NCBI GenBank assembly: GCA_002082305.1
Contig: LSNO01000119.1
Location: 1-64,000, forward strand
DNA length: 64,000 nt
Direction of reading: 5' to 3'
Source: SAR324 cluster bacterium SAR324-CTD7B
GTDB lineage: Bacteria > SAR324 > NAC60-12
The notes under the pieces are model-generated. The model did not search any database, had not been told where the DNA came from, and saw only the letters and a program-made list of their open reading frames with translations. Shown here piece after piece: positions 35,343 through 45,891 of the stretch. Both the position numbers and the translations under genes were made by a program. Position 1 is the stretch's first letter. Each line of letters opens with the position of its first letter.

Positions 35343-35401
35343 AATCTAAACTCCATAACCGTTTATTAAGAAAACGTAATTTCCATTTAATAATAAACAA
35401 C

Positions 35402-36460
35402 ATGAAAATTTTCGCAAAAGATCATGTCCAACTAAAATCCTATTTAAAAGCCGCCAGTGAATGGATTGGAGAAGAGACTCTGCGCTGCATTCCGGATGGA
35501 GAACCAAAGGAATATCTTTATGATTTGATGCGTGATTATCCGCAGCGTGGAGGAAAACGATTTCGTCCTGCACTAGTTTTACTAAGTTGTGAATTATTTG
35601 GAGGTGATCCGGAAAAAGCCTTGACTTCTGCAGTTGCACTTGAATTGTTTCACAATTTTGCACTGGTTCACGATGATATAGAGGACGAGTCTTTATTACG
35701 TCGAGGAGAACAGACATTACATCTCCAACACGGAATCGCCCTTGCACTTAATGCGGGAGATGCTTTGCTGGGACTGGTACATGAAACTTTGCTAGAAAAT
35801 CATTCCAAATTAGACAGTAATTTGGCAGTAGAGGTCCATCAACATTTGAACAAAGTGATGCAGGCCACTTTTGAGGGGCAGGCACTAGATATAGGCTGGG
35901 TAGCAAACCAGACTTTTCCTGATCGTGCTGAATACCGTGAAATGATTAGCCGAAAAACAGGCTGGTATTCCGGTCGAGGACCCTGCATATGTGGTGCCTT
36001 GATTGCGGGTGCTTCCAAAACAGAGCTGGAAGCAGCCGGCAGATTTGGAGAAGCAATTGGAATCGGATTTCAGATTCGTGATGATTTGCTTAACTTAACT
36101 GAAAAAAGTGAAACTGAAGCTCCCAGCGCAGGTGCAGGCGGTTATGGTAAAGAGTATGGAGGTGACATTGCTGAAGGGAAACGCACCTTGATTTCAATTG
36201 AACTTCTGGAACGGCTTTCTGCAAAGGATGTCGAACGAGTACGCACAATTTTATTACAAACTCGAGAACACGTTACACATGCCGACATTGACTGGTTTAT
36301 TTCTCAAGCAGAAAGTACTGGGGCACTGGAATCTGTAGCAAGTTTTTGTCAAGAACAGGCATCTCTGGCTTCTGCAGCTTTGGAATATTTACCTGTTAAC
36401 CCTGCTAGTTCTTTGCTTGGAGAACTGGTGGAATATTTGACCATAGAACGAAAAGCTTAA
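35402..36460 (+). CDS. Polyprenyl (all-trans) diphosphate synthase
   Basis: 352 residues of the IspA/IspB family. The first aspartate-rich motif is DDIED (91-95), with the GGKRFRPALV substrate-binding segment at 50-59. The second motif reads DDLLN instead of DDxxD, a substitution seen in some family members. It condenses isopentenyl diphosphate with an allylic diphosphate; chain length cannot be assigned from the residues seen. It is on the same strand as the protease pair, with about 60 bases between. Confidence 0.87.
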   Translation: MKIFAKDHVQLKSYLKAASEWIGEETLRCIPDGEPKEYLYDLMRDYPQRGGKRFRPALVLLSCELFGGDPEKALTSAVALELFHNFALVHDDIEDESLLRRGEQTLHLQHGIALALNAGDALLGLVHETLLENHSKLDSNLAVEVHQHLNKVMQATFEGQALDIGWVANQTFPDRAEYREMISRKTGWYSGRGPCICGALIAGASKTELEAAGRFGEAIGIGFQIRDDLLNLTEKSETEAPSAGAGGYGKEYGGDIAEGKRTLISIELLERLSAKDVERVRTILLQTREHVTHADIDWFISQAESTGALESVASFCQEQASLASAALEYLPVNPASSLLGELVEYLTIERKA

Positions 36461-36562
36461 ACAACACAAAAAAAGAATCGACAAAGCATCTTTAAACAGA
36501 TAGAATCAAAGGTTAGTTTTTAATCAATTATTTAGCAACATCCTGAAATCTAAGCAGACCTG

Positions 36563-37030
36563 ATGACCCAGATTGCAGAAAAGTTGATAAATTTGCTTAC
36601 TGTACCGATCAAAAGTGAAGGTTATGAACTTCTAGATGTTGAATATAATAAACACGGATCTAACCAGACTGTTCAATTAATTATTGACAGTATTAATGGA
36701 ATTGGGATTGACGATTGTGTAGCCGTAAATCGAATCGCACAGGAAGTTTTGGACAATGAAAACCCAATTTCTGATTCTTACAGCATAGAAGTTTCGTCTC
36801 CGGGATTATTCCGTAAACTAAAGACTGCTGAACATTATAAGACTTTCACGGGAGAACGAATCAGAGTGCGACTGCAGCAAAAAATCCAGGGAGTAAAAAA
36901 TGCGGTTGGAAAATTAGAAGAAAGTACTGAACAGGAAATACGCTTAAAACTGGAATCAGATGGGTCTGAATTGGTAATCCCATATACCCTAATTAAAAAA
37001 GCTAATCTCGAACCTGAACTGAAATTTTGA
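36563..37030 (+). CDS. rimP: Ribosome maturation factor RimP
   Basis: 155 residues, normal RimP size. N-terminal KSEGYELLDVEYNKHGSNQ and VEVSSPG-like IEVSSPGLFRKL are diagnostic. It helps assemble the 30S subunit. It is the first gene of the conserved rimP-nusA-infB-rbfA-truB cluster and lies 47 bases before nusA. Confidence 0.92.
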   Translation: MTQIAEKLINLLTVPIKSEGYELLDVEYNKHGSNQTVQLIIDSINGIGIDDCVAVNRIAQEVLDNENPISDSYSIEVSSPGLFRKLKTAEHYKTFTGERIRVRLQQKIQGVKNAVGKLEESTEQEIRLKLESDGSELVIPYTLIKKANLEPELKF

Positions 37031-37077
37031 ATGTTTGTTATAACTTCATAAAAACATAACACAAAAAAAGGTGAATT

Positions 37078-38586
37078 TTGGAAGAAAACTTATTTGAAAT
37101 AATTAAAGACTTCTCTAGAGAGAAGGGTTTGGACCATGAAGTTGTGATAAAACTGGTAGAAGAGTCGCTTATTCAGGCTGCTCAGCGCAAACTGCCTTAT
37201 AGAGAAATTGAGGGACATATCGACGAAGATACCGGAAAAATAAACTTATTCCATTTTAAGGAGGTTGTTGAACTTGTTGAAGATCCTCACAATGAAATTT
37301 CTGTCGATGAAGTCTTTGAAATAGACCCTGATGCAGGACTTGGAGATGAGGTTGAGTATGAAATTAGTGATCGCGAGTTTCAGAGAATTGCTCATTCAAC
37401 ACGACCCATTATTTTTGGCAGTTTAAAGGAAGCAGAACGACAAATGGTTGTTTCCATCTTTACAGACAAAGTAGGAGATGTTTTAACCGGAACTGTCTTG
37501 CGGGTCGAACCAAACGGACGTGTTGCTTTCAGTTTTCAAAATAATGTCGAAGCCTATTTGTTCCGGAGAGAGCAAATATATGGTGAAAATTTTTCCTTTG
37601 GAGACCATGTCAGAGTGTTGCTGTTGGACGTAAATGATAATCCGCATAAAGATTCTCAACTTACAATTTCCAGGACACATCCTGGTCTACTGATCAAGCT
37701 GTTTGAGATGGAGGTCCCGGAAATTTATGATGGAATCGTCAAAATTGTCAATGCTTCAAGAGAACCTGGCCGCAGAGCAAAAATTTCAGTTTATTCTACA
37801 GATGATGATGTCGACCCAGTCGGCTCATGTGTTGGCATGCGCGGAAGTCGAGTGCAGGCTATTGTAAATGACTTAAATGGAGAAAAAATAGATATAGTCC
37901 GCTGGAGCGAAGACATTGACCAATATACCTGCAATGCATTGGCACCGGCCGAAATTGACAGTCTTGAAATTGACGAAGACGCACAACAAATTGATGTTGT
38001 TGTTGCACCAAGTCAATTATCACTTGCAATTGGACACAAAGGTCAAAATGTGCGTCTGGCTTCAAAATTAATCGGTTACAAAATCAATATTGTTGCCACT
38101 GAGGAAGATGAGCTTTCCATAGATGAGCAACTGGAAAAAGAATTTGCAAAAACTAAAGAAAATGGTCTCAAAAGTATAGACAAATCCGAGGATCTGCCTG
38201 AAAGTGACACTGACGAAGCTAAAGAAACTGCAACTGCACTGGAAAATCAAGATGATAACCAAGATTCTTCCCCCTTAACTGCTGAAGAATCTGAAACTAC
38301 AGAAGACAAAGATAAAGTTGAAGCTGAAGAGACTGATAATACAGAAGATACTAAAAATAATTCTAAAGATGCTCCTGCTGAGAGTAAAACTGAAGTTGAA
38401 TCTAAAGCCGAAACAAAGACTAAGACTAAAGCTGAAACAAAAACTAAGACTAAAGCTGAAACAAAGACTAAGACTAAAGCTGAAACAAAGACTAAGACTA
38501 AAGCTGAAACAAAGACTAAGACTAAAGCTGAAACAAAGACTAAGACTAAAGCTGGAACAAAGACTAAGACTAAAGCTAAATCTTAA
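37078..38586 (+). CDS. nusA: Transcription termination/antitermination factor NusA with repetitive C-terminal tail
   Basis: 502 residues. The TTG at 37078 is the start, supported by AAAGGTG 5-10 bases before it and by the canonical N-terminus. Domains: NusA N-terminal (about 1-125), S1 (about 134-200), KH1 and KH2 (about 230-345; VGMRGSRVQAIVNDLNGEKID and LSLAIGHKGQNVRLASKL). After about 360 comes an acidic low-complexity segment, then seven copies of an 8-residue AETKTKTK unit (about 444-499). The E. coli-type acidic AR repeats are absent. The basic tail may contact RNA or polymerase; this is inference. Confidence 0.9.
   Translation: MEENLFEIIKDFSREKGLDHEVVIKLVEESLIQAAQRKLPYREIEGHIDEDTGKINLFHFKEVVELVEDPHNEISVDEVFEIDPDAGLGDEVEYEISDREFQRIAHSTRPIIFGSLKEAERQMVVSIFTDKVGDVLTGTVLRVEPNGRVAFSFQNNVEAYLFRREQIYGENFSFGDHVRVLLLDVNDNPHKDSQLTISRTHPGLLIKLFEMEVPEIYDGIVKIVNASREPGRRAKISVYSTDDDVDPVGSCVGMRGSRVQAIVNDLNGEKIDIVRWSEDIDQYTCNALAPAEIDSLEIDEDAQQIDVVVAPSQLSLAIGHKGQNVRLASKLIGYKINIVATEEDELSIDEQLEKEFAKTKENGLKSIDKSEDLPESDTDEAKETATALENQDDNQDSSPLTAEESETTEDKDKVEAEETDNTEDTKNNSKDAPAESKTEVESKAETKTKTKAETKTKTKAETKTKTKAETKTKTKAETKTKTKAETKTKTKAGTKTKTKAKS
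38407..38574 (+). repeat. Seven tandem 24-base repeats in the nusA 3' end
   Basis: Seven units of GCTGAAACAAAGACTAAGAC-type sequence (24 bases each), in frame and nearly identical; unit 7 has GGA for GAA. They encode AETKTKTK. Near-identity at synonymous positions indicates recent expansion, for example by replication slippage. Confidence 0.92.
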
Positions 38587-38690
38587 AATAAAAACATTTT
38601 CACTATAATCACCGGAAACAGCAGGATGATTCTGCTAAGCCTATAAGTCATAGATTTATTTTAAACTGAATTACAACCCCAAAAGAATTC

Positions 38691-41372
38691 ATGTCCGAAG
38701 TTAGAGTATTTGAACTGGCGAAAGAGTTAAATCTGCCGGCAAAAGATTTGCTTGTCAAGATGCGCAAAGCCGGGATTCCAGTTACAGGCAATTTCTCTGA
38801 ACTGTCTTCCGAACAAGCTGAAATAGTAAGAAAGATGGGCAAGAGTGCCAAGGGTATTATCTTGCCAAAGTCTGCTAAAGGATCAGGGAAGATTCGTTTG
38901 AGGTCCACTGAAAAGAAACCGGAAGCAACTGATAAGGTCAAAAAATCTAAAACAACTAAGAAATCTAAAATAGTAACAATCTCCACTAAATCTAAATTAG
39001 ATGATGAAGAAGTTGTAGCAACCCCAAAAAGACGTGTACGCAAAAAAAGGACGGAGCCAGTACATTCATCAGAGGACTCAACAGTTCAAGTTGCCGATAA
39101 GTTAAAAACCGATTCTGAAATAGAAAGGATTTCTGCTGATGCAAAAAAAGACAGACCAGAAAAACCAGTCTTAGAAAGTGACCTCTCAAAAATAAGCACA
39201 TTGGAATCCCAGGAAACTTTACCTGAATCTGGAGATCCTGCTCCAGAAAACAAAGTTGAACCTGATGCTGACACAGTTGAGGACTCAAAACAATCTAAGC
39301 TTACTCCGCTGGAAAGAGATCCTGATAAGACAGTTTTACCTGATGATGAAAAGTCTGCAAAATTAGAAAAAAAATCAAAGAAAACTAAAATATTTTTCAA
39401 ACACCCTCAAACTGATGATGAAGAATTCTCATCAAAAAACAGAGGTTCCCGACCCTCGGAATTTGAGAACAAACGAAGGGGAGGTGGTGGACAGAGAGAT
39501 TATAATTATCTTCGTGAAAGAAGACCTCGCCGCCGCAGAAAAGACTTTCCAAAAAATCGATTGGATAGGAAAATTTCCAGCAAAGTTTCTGATACTAATG
39601 CACCAAAGCACGTATTCAATCCACGTAAAAAAAGCATCCGAATAGGAAATCAGGTTGGTGTTGCCGAACTGGCAGGCTTAATTGGTATAAAAGTTCCAGA
39701 AATCTTAAGAAAACTGATGTCCTTAGGCATCATGACAACTATTAACCAGACAATCACAGGAGAAACTGCAGAACTTATTGCAGCAGATTTTGATATTACA
39801 ATCGAAGTCGAATCGTTTGAGTTGTCTGACCACCTCAGAGAAGAAGAACTTGATGTTTCAGAGTTAGAGGAACGAGCACCGATTGTTACAATTATGGGAC
39901 ATGTTGATCACGGAAAAACATCCCTTCTTGATAAAATTCGCGAATCTCGAATCGCCTCTGGAGAAGCTGGAGGCATAACACAACATATTGGAGCATATCA
40001 TCTTGAAGTAAAAGGCAATCAGGTCACTTTTTTGGATACACCCGGACACGAAGCTTTCACATCAATGAGAGCCCGGGGGGCAAATATCACTGATATAGTG
40101 GTACTTGTTGTTGCGTCAGATGATAAGGTGCAGCCTCAAACAGTTGAAGCTATTCAGCATGCCAGAGCAGCGAATGTTCCGATTATTGTTGCAGTAAATA
40201 AAATTGATCGTCCCGAATCTGACCCAATAAGAATTCAACAGGAATTACTCTCACATGAATTAATTCCAGAAGATTTGGGTGGGAGCACTATTTTTGTAAA
40301 AGTGTCAGCAAAAACAGGTGACGGCATTGATGAACTACTGGAAATGATTCATTTACAGGCAGAAATACTTGAACTAAAATCGACCTCAAAAGGTTTTGCT
40401 CGTGGAACAATCATTGAGTCACGAGTCAGAAAAGGTCAGGGGCCAGTAGGTACTGTTCTTGTTCAACGCGGAACCCTTAAAATTGGAGATTATTTCGTCA
40501 TGGGCAGCATTCATGGACGAATACGGGCTATGTTCAATGAAGTTGGTGATACAATGATAGAAGCTGGTCCTGCAATTCCTGTTGAAATTTCCGGTTTAAG
40601 CAATGTACCCGAAGTAGGAGTAAATTTTGTTGTTCTTGAAGATGAAAAAATAGCACGGCAAATTGCTGAGGATCTTGAACAAAAACTTCGATCTGAAACC
40701 ATCCGGGAATACCAAAAAACCAGTTTGGACAATCTTTTCAGTAAAATTGATGAAGGTAAGGTTACTGAACTCCGATTGATTTTAAAAGGAGATGTACAAG
40801 GTTCCGTTGAAGCTCTCAAAACTTCTCTGCAACAAATCGGAGATGAACGGATTTCTCTAAGGTTCCTCCTTTGCTCAGTAGGTAACGTTACTGAGACCGA
40901 CATAACACTAGCTTCTGCTTCCGATGCAATTATTGTTGGCTTTAATGTGCAAATGGACGCAAAAGCCAGAGAAACGCGATCAAGTGAAGGTGTAGATGTG
41001 AGGCTTTATGATGTTATATACAACGCATTGGATGATGTAAAAGCAGCTATGGAAGGTCTCCTGGAACCAGAAATTAGAGAAGAAGTATTAGGTCATTTAG
41101 AAGTTCGTCAGGTTTTTTCTTCTGGAAAAAATGGCATTGTAGTCGGAGGTTTGGTTACAGATGGGAAGCTTCTCCGCAATAGCCTTATACGAGTATTACG
41201 TAAGAAAGAAAGTATCTTTGAGGGTTCAATCATTTCTCTGAAGCGCTTCAAAGACGATGTTCAGGAAGTTGCACAAAATTATGAGTGCGGAATAGTACTG
41301 AATTTTCTGGAAATTGAGAATGGCGATATTGTAGAAGCTTACGAGCAAATTGAAGAAAGTGCACGGCTGTAA
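38691..41372 (+). CDS. infB: Translation initiation factor IF-2
   Basis: 893 residues. An N-terminal IF2-N domain ([21 protein letters not shown]) is followed by a long charged linker (about 60-300), a second IF2-N-like segment ([18 protein letters not shown]), the GTPase domain from about residue 400 with [16 protein letters not shown] and NKIDRP, and the C-terminal domains that bind fMet-tRNA. It positions initiator tRNA on the 30S subunit. Its stop is 6 bases before the rbfA ATG. Confidence 0.95.
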   Translation: MSEVRVFELAKELNLPAKDLLVKMRKAGIPVTGNFSELSSEQAEIVRKMGKSAKGIILPKSAKGSGKIRLRSTEKKPEATDKVKKSKTTKKSKIVTISTKSKLDDEEVVATPKRRVRKKRTEPVHSSEDSTVQVADKLKTDSEIERISADAKKDRPEKPVLESDLSKISTLESQETLPESGDPAPENKVEPDADTVEDSKQSKLTPLERDPDKTVLPDDEKSAKLEKKSKKTKIFFKHPQTDDEEFSSKNRGSRPSEFENKRRGGGGQRDYNYLRERRPRRRRKDFPKNRLDRKISSKVSDTNAPKHVFNPRKKSIRIGNQVGVAELAGLIGIKVPEILRKLMSLGIMTTINQTITGETAELIAADFDITIEVESFELSDHLREEELDVSELEERAPIVTIMGHVDHGKTSLLDKIRESRIASGEAGGITQHIGAYHLEVKGNQVTFLDTPGHEAFTSMRARGANITDIVVLVVASDDKVQPQTVEAIQHARAANVPIIVAVNKIDRPESDPIRIQQELLSHELIPEDLGGSTIFVKVSAKTGDGIDELLEMIHLQAEILELKSTSKGFARGTIIESRVRKGQGPVGTVLVQRGTLKIGDYFVMGSIHGRIRAMFNEVGDTMIEAGPAIPVEISGLSNVPEVGVNFVVLEDEKIARQIAEDLEQKLRSETIREYQKTSLDNLFSKIDEGKVTELRLILKGDVQGSVEALKTSLQQIGDERISLRFLLCSVGNVTETDITLASASDAIIVGFNVQMDAKARETRSSEGVDVRLYDVIYNALDDVKAAMEGLLEPEIREEVLGHLEVRQVFSSGKNGIVVGGLVTDGKLLRNSLIRVLRKKESIFEGSIISLKRFKDDVQEVAQNYECGIVLNFLEIENGDIVEAYEQIEESARL

Positions 41373-41378
41373 TTGATT

Positions 41379-41762
41379 ATGCATAAAACAAGTAGAAGCA
41401 ATTTCAGCACTTTGGTGCATCGTCGTTTATCTGAAGTTCTTCTTTTTCAAAGCAGTGACCCGCGTTTCAGCAAAGTTACAATCAGCAGAGTTGAAACAAC
41501 TCCAAGTTTGACTTCAGCAAAAGTCTATGTTTCAATTTTTCCAACCAAAGGCAAAGAAGAATTGATTGCATCTTTAAATCATGCATCAGGATTTTTTAGC
41601 CGAAAATTGGGAAAAGTCCTCAAAACTAGAAACACACCACATCTGACTTTTGAGTACGACAGAGGATTTGACCACAGTGATGAAATTGAAATATTGTTGC
41701 GTAACGTTCTTCCGGAAGATACTGGACAGCAGCGAGAATCCGAATTTGACAAAAATGAATAG
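41379..41762 (+). CDS. rbfA: Ribosome-binding factor A
   Basis: 127 residues with the KH-type core DPRFSKVTISRVETTPSLTSAKVYVS and the FEYDRGFDHSDEIEILL C-terminal segment. The ATG at 41379 is 6 bases after the infB stop; a TTG at 41373 directly after the stop is an alternative. It matures 16S rRNA in the 30S subunit. Confidence 0.9.
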   Translation: MHKTSRSNFSTLVHRRLSEVLLFQSSDPRFSKVTISRVETTPSLTSAKVYVSIFPTKGKEELIASLNHASGFFSRKLGKVLKTRNTPHLTFEYDRGFDHSDEIEILLRNVLPEDTGQQRESEFDKNE

Positions 41763-41810
41763 AGTCCGGTTAATATCCTTTTTGATATTCGAATAAAAAT
41801 AAAGAATTAC

Positions 41811-42743
41811 TTGCGGATAATCAACATCAATAAGACTCAGGGATGGACTTCTTTTGATGTCGTTCGTTTCATTAAACGGAAGTTTAATGAAAAAAAAGTC
41901 GGGCATCTCGGCACTTTAGATCCCATGGCAACAGGAGTTTTACCTGTATTTTTGGGACAGGCAACACGCCTGATTCCTTTGTTCAATGATGTTGACAAAA
42001 CTTACCGTGCAGTATGTAAATTAGGTGAATCCACTGACACATTTGACGCAGAAGGTAGGGTCACTGAGCGTCATAATTTGGGTAATTTAAATCCGGAACA
42101 GGTTACAAAAGCTGTTCACACATTTCTAGGACCACAGAAGCAGCAAAATCCTGCATTTTCTGCGTCAAAAATCAATGGTATTCCTGCCTATAAACTTGCA
42201 AGACAAGGATTGAAAGTTCCTGCTAAAACCAGGTCGGTAATATTCCATGAATTAGACGTAGAAGCTGTAGATCTGCCCTTCGTTCAAATCCGGATACACT
42301 GTTCTAAAGGCACATACATCCGGGCATTGGCCAATGATCTTGGACAGAAGCTGAAAGTTGGAGCACATCTAACTTCTCTGGACCGTTTAGCTTGTGGAAA
42401 GTGGTTTAAAAGTGAAAACTCTATATCAATAGAAAAACTACAAGAAACAGTAACCGAAAATAATGTGCCGTGGATTTCTCCATTAGAGTTGCTGGATCAC
42501 CTTAACACAATCGTAGGTTCTGCTGAAATGGTTGTTTCCATCAAACAGGGACGTCGTGTTGAAGTTTTGCAACAAAACTGGACTGAAAGTGGCGTTAAAA
42601 TGACTGAAAATTGTGTAATAGAGTCAGAGACAAATTCAGTTAAAACCAAAGTTGTTGATTCTTGCCAAAATTTAGTTGCTATCGGCCACATTATGTGGGA
42701 GAATGAGGCAAGTTATTTTCATCCAATAAGGGTGTTTGTATAG
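41811..42743 (+). CDS. truB: tRNA pseudouridine(55) synthase TruB
   Basis: 310 residues. The catalytic aspartate is D37 in VGHLGTLDPMATG, with the preceding INKTQGWTSFDVV and later CSKGTYIRALANDLG. No ATG exists at the natural N-terminus, so TTG at 41811 is the start. It makes the universal pseudouridine 55 of tRNA. It lies between rbfA and rpsO as in many bacteria. Confidence 0.92.
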   Translation: MRIININKTQGWTSFDVVRFIKRKFNEKKVGHLGTLDPMATGVLPVFLGQATRLIPLFNDVDKTYRAVCKLGESTDTFDAEGRVTERHNLGNLNPEQVTKAVHTFLGPQKQQNPAFSASKINGIPAYKLARQGLKVPAKTRSVIFHELDVEAVDLPFVQIRIHCSKGTYIRALANDLGQKLKVGAHLTSLDRLACGKWFKSENSISIEKLQETVTENNVPWISPLELLDHLNTIVGSAEMVVSIKQGRRVEVLQQNWTESGVKMTENCVIESETNSVKTKVVDSCQNLVAIGHIMWENEASYFHPIRVFV

Positions 42744-42761
42744 AAAACAAAATAAACTTAT

Positions 42762-43031
42762 ATGCTGACAAAAAATCAAAAAGTCGAAATTGTAAACAAG
42801 TTCGGAAAAAATAATGCTGATACCGGATCTACAGAAGTACAGGTAGCATTACTTTCCGGGCGAATTAATTCATTGACAGACCATTTACGAAGCCAACCAA
42901 AGGACTTTAGTTCACGACGTGGTTTGTTGAAACTAGTTGGTCAACGACGAAATTTCATGAATTATCTTAAGAACAGAAATAGCGAGAGGTATGCCGCTAT
43001 TACTAAACAACTAGAGATTCGAGTCAAGTGA
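42762..43031 (+). CDS. rpsO: 30S ribosomal protein S15
   Basis: 89 residues, exactly the S15 size, with NADTGSTEVQVALLSGRINSLT-type core (visible as TGSTEVQVALLSGRIN), KDFSSRRGLLKLVGQRR and the terminal NSERYAAITKQLEIR. It binds 16S rRNA early in 30S assembly. It is 18 bases after truB and is followed by a hairpin and pnp, as in E. coli. Confidence 0.95.
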   Translation: MLTKNQKVEIVNKFGKNNADTGSTEVQVALLSGRINSLTDHLRSQPKDFSSRRGLLKLVGQRRNFMNYLKNRNSERYAAITKQLEIRVK

Positions 43032-43047
43032 CTCATACAAAACTTCA

Positions 43048-43079
43048 CAGAAGACTTGTCCACGGGGGCTGGTCTTCTG
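43048..43079 (+). terminator. rpsO-pnp intergenic hairpin
   Basis: CAGAAGAC at 43048-43055 pairs with GTCTTCTG at 43072-43079 around a 16-base GC-rich loop. There is no T tract. By analogy with E. coli it could be a partial terminator or an RNase III/processing site that controls pnp; this is inference. Confidence 0.45.
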
Positions 43080-43361
43080 CCAGGTATAATTTGGCAAAAG
43101 CTGAATTCTACCATTGCAATTCCCCCGTATCATGTAGCATCAAGTCTGCTTTCCTTCTTTCAGTACTTTTTTCAGATTGTTGAAAATTGATTTATGAGTA
43201 TTGCTTTTAGCACTGTCCAGAACTGGAAGATTATTTTTTCCCAAGTCAGGAAAGAAGAAAGAATTTGTATGCTGAAATTTAAAGAATACCGGAATTCAGA
43301 CATTAATAACAGGCAGTGCCGTTAAGTTAGAACCGGTAGAACGTTGATAATTAGGAGTAGA
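43080..43361. other. pnp leader region
   Basis: About 280 bases between the rpsO hairpin and pnp. No gene is seen. PNPase genes are often autoregulated through such a leader. The AGGAG at the 3' end (about 43353-43357) is the pnp ribosome-binding site. Confidence 0.4.
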
Positions 43362-45434
43362 ATGAAGATAGTAGAAAGAGAATTTGGACCAGCAACTATG
43401 AAGCTGGAAACCGGAAGAATGGCCAAACAGGCCAACGGATCCGTATTAGTAACATACGGTGACACAGTAGTACTTGTAGCTGCAACTGCAGCAAAAGGAT
43501 CAGGGACAGGAGCAGATTTTTTCCCACTTTCAGTTTTTTATGTTGAAAAAGGATATGCAGCCGGACGGATTCCTGGAGGTTTCTTAAAACGTGAAGCTCG
43601 ACTTTCAGATAGCGAAACTCTGATTTCACGCATTATAGATCGTCCGCTGCGTCCAGCATTTGAAGACAATTACCTGGCAGAAACAATGATTGCGGCAACC
43701 GTTTTAAGTCACGACCTGATACATCCATCTGATGTTGCTGCTATGAACGGCGCTTCTGCGGCGTTGGCTATTTCGGATATCCCTTTTCACAATCCTCTTG
43801 GAGGTGTCAGAGTTGGGAGAATTGATGGTAAATTTGTAACCAATCCTAGTCCGGAACAACTTGAAGTAAGTGAACTTAACATCTTTATGGCTGCATCCAA
43901 AGATGCAATTTTAATGGTGGAGGGTGAAGCTGTTGGTGTGAGTGAAGAAATTATGCTGGATGCACTTTGGTATGGTCAGGAAGCAGTTCTGCCAATCATT
44001 GAAATGCAGGAAGAGCTGATGAAGAGTGTTGGCAAGAAAAAACGTACTGTAGATGTGCCGGTTGTAGATTCAGAATTAAAATCAAAAGTTGAGGCAATTA
44101 CACCAAAACGACTTAATGAAGCTTTAAGGATTAAAGATAAAATAGAGCGGTACGAACGTCTGGACACATTAAAAGATGAAATAAACAACGAAATTCTTGG
44201 AGATTCACCTGATGCAGATTCTGCAAAAGAACTAAGTCAAATATTTGCTGACATCAAAAAAGATGAAATGCGCACACGTTTGATTAAAGATCAAATCCGG
44301 ATAGACGGACGAAAACCTACTGAAATCAGACCAATCACCTGCGAAACTAAAGTTTTGCCTCGAACACACGGTTCTGCCTTGTTCACACGCGGTGAAACAC
44401 AGGCTCTTGCTGTTACCACTCTTGGAGCGCGAGAAGATGAAAAAATGATTGAATCACTGGATGGTGTCTCTTTTAAAAGGTTCACGCTGCACTATAACTT
44501 TCCCAGTTTTAGTGTCGGTGAAGTACGTCCTCCTCGGGGACCCGGACGAAGAGAGATTGGACACGGAACCCTGGCTGAACGCGGATTAACTCCGGTTATT
44601 CCAACAAAAGCTGAATTTCCTTATACAATTCGTCTTGTTTCTGAAATTCTTGAATCAAATGGTTCGTCTTCAATGGCTACTGTCTGTGCTGGTTCTCTGG
44701 CCATGATGGATGCCGGTGTTCCTCTCAAGGAAGCAACCGCTGGTATTGCCATGGGGCTCATCAGTGAAGGTAAAAACAACGTTATACTTTCAGATATTCT
44801 TGGTGACGAAGATCATCTGGGTGACATGGATTTTAAAGTTATTGGTACAGAAAACGGAATTACCGCCCTGCAAATGGATATTAAAATCAAGGGACTTGGA
44901 CAGAAAGTAGTTGAACAAGCTCTGATGCAGGCACGCGAAGGCCGACTGCACATTTTGGGGAAAATGGCAGAAGCACTGAAAGAATCCCGTAGCGGTCTAT
45001 CTACTTATGCGCCCCGCTTTATCACTCATAAAATTGCACAGGATAAAATCGGTACGGTCATTGGACCTGGCGGTAAAATGATTAAGAGTATTGTTGAGAA
45101 AACCGGTGTAAAGATTAACATCGATGATGATGGTATTGTTTCCATCATGTCACGTGACCATCAAGCGGTGGATGATGCTCTGGAAATTGTGCAAAACCTG
45201 ACTCGAACAATTGAGATTGGAGAAACTTATACCGGACCTGTCAAGAAGGTGATGGACTTTGGCGCATTTGTCGAAGTTTTCCCTGGAACAGAAGGGCTTG
45301 TACACATTTCAAATCTGGCAGAAGGTAGAGTCGAAAAAGTTACAGATGTTTGCAAAGAGGGTGATATTGTCACCGTTAAAGCAACCGGTGTTGACAGACG
45401 AGGTAAAATTCAGCTCAGTATCAAAGACGTCTAA
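43362..45434 (+). CDS. pnp: Polyribonucleotide nucleotidyltransferase (PNPase)
   Basis: 690 residues, typical for PNPase. ATG at 43362 is preferred over TTG at 43344 because AGGAG sits 5 bases upstream. Two RNase PH domains are visible (GRMAKQANGSVLVTYGDTVV; PRTHGSALFTRGETQAL and FPSFSVGEVRPPRGPGRREIGHG in 18-residue blocks), then KH (VIGPGGKMIKSIVEKTG) and S1 (GPVKKVMDFGAFVEVFPGTEGLVHIS) domains. It degrades RNA 3'-5' by phosphorolysis, usually in the degradosome. Confidence 0.95.
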   Translation: MKIVEREFGPATMKLETGRMAKQANGSVLVTYGDTVVLVAATAAKGSGTGADFFPLSVFYVEKGYAAGRIPGGFLKREARLSDSETLISRIIDRPLRPAFEDNYLAETMIAATVLSHDLIHPSDVAAMNGASAALAISDIPFHNPLGGVRVGRIDGKFVTNPSPEQLEVSELNIFMAASKDAILMVEGEAVGVSEEIMLDALWYGQEAVLPIIEMQEELMKSVGKKKRTVDVPVVDSELKSKVEAITPKRLNEALRIKDKIERYERLDTLKDEINNEILGDSPDADSAKELSQIFADIKKDEMRTRLIKDQIRIDGRKPTEIRPITCETKVLPRTHGSALFTRGETQALAVTTLGAREDEKMIESLDGVSFKRFTLHYNFPSFSVGEVRPPRGPGRREIGHGTLAERGLTPVIPTKAEFPYTIRLVSEILESNGSSSMATVCAGSLAMMDAGVPLKEATAGIAMGLISEGKNNVILSDILGDEDHLGDMDFKVIGTENGITALQMDIKIKGLGQKVVEQALMQAREGRLHILGKMAEALKESRSGLSTYAPRFITHKIAQDKIGTVIGPGGKMIKSIVEKTGVKINIDDDGIVSIMSRDHQAVDDALEIVQNLTRTIEIGETYTGPVKKVMDFGAFVEVFPGTEGLVHISNLAEGRVEKVTDVCKEGDIVTVKATGVDRRGKIQLSIKDV

Positions 45435-45891
45435 TTCAGAGAATTCACCACAAACCCCGTATATAAAATTGTCTGCTCATCCTGTTTCAAAAACAGGAGG
45501 GCAGGCATCCCACCTGAAACTTTATTCTGTCCCATTAGTTGCTCTACTGTTACTAGTTTTATTGTGTCAGCCAGAACGTCTGTGAGGGATCTGATTATAT
45601 AGCAGTATTTATTAGATCTCATTCTTTGGTCGAGATTACAAGCCGAATACAATAATATCAGTACTTTACGACAAAACATGACTCACGAGTTATTTAAAGT
45701 CCCGCATAATTAAGACTTGCTGAAAAATAATATTATTCAATAATGTCAAAAAGTAATTAGTCAATTAACAGAGACAACTGCAGGGTATTTCCAGAAAAAA
45801 GCACTAAACACTCTGCTCTTCAGTTGTTTAAGTTCCTTTTCCAAAAAGGTGGCCTAACAAGATCAATAGTTATGCTTCTTTCGATTCTTCT
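45435..45891. other. Gene-free stretch after pnp
   Basis: About 460 bases with no credible coding sequence. A 7-base stem (CCTGTTT at 45481-45487, AAACAGG at 45491-45497) 47 bases beyond pnp lacks a T tract and is at best a weak terminator. Confidence 0.4.

Noticed and set aside
38407-38574. Short regular repeats resembling a CRISPR array
   Set aside because: Units are contiguous 24-mers without spacers and are in frame within nusA.
38318-38608. A Lys/Leu-rich repetitive open frame overlapping the 3' end of nusA
   Set aside because: It is the other-frame reading of the 24-base repeats; repeats without internal stops create open frames automatically. NusA occupies the real frame.
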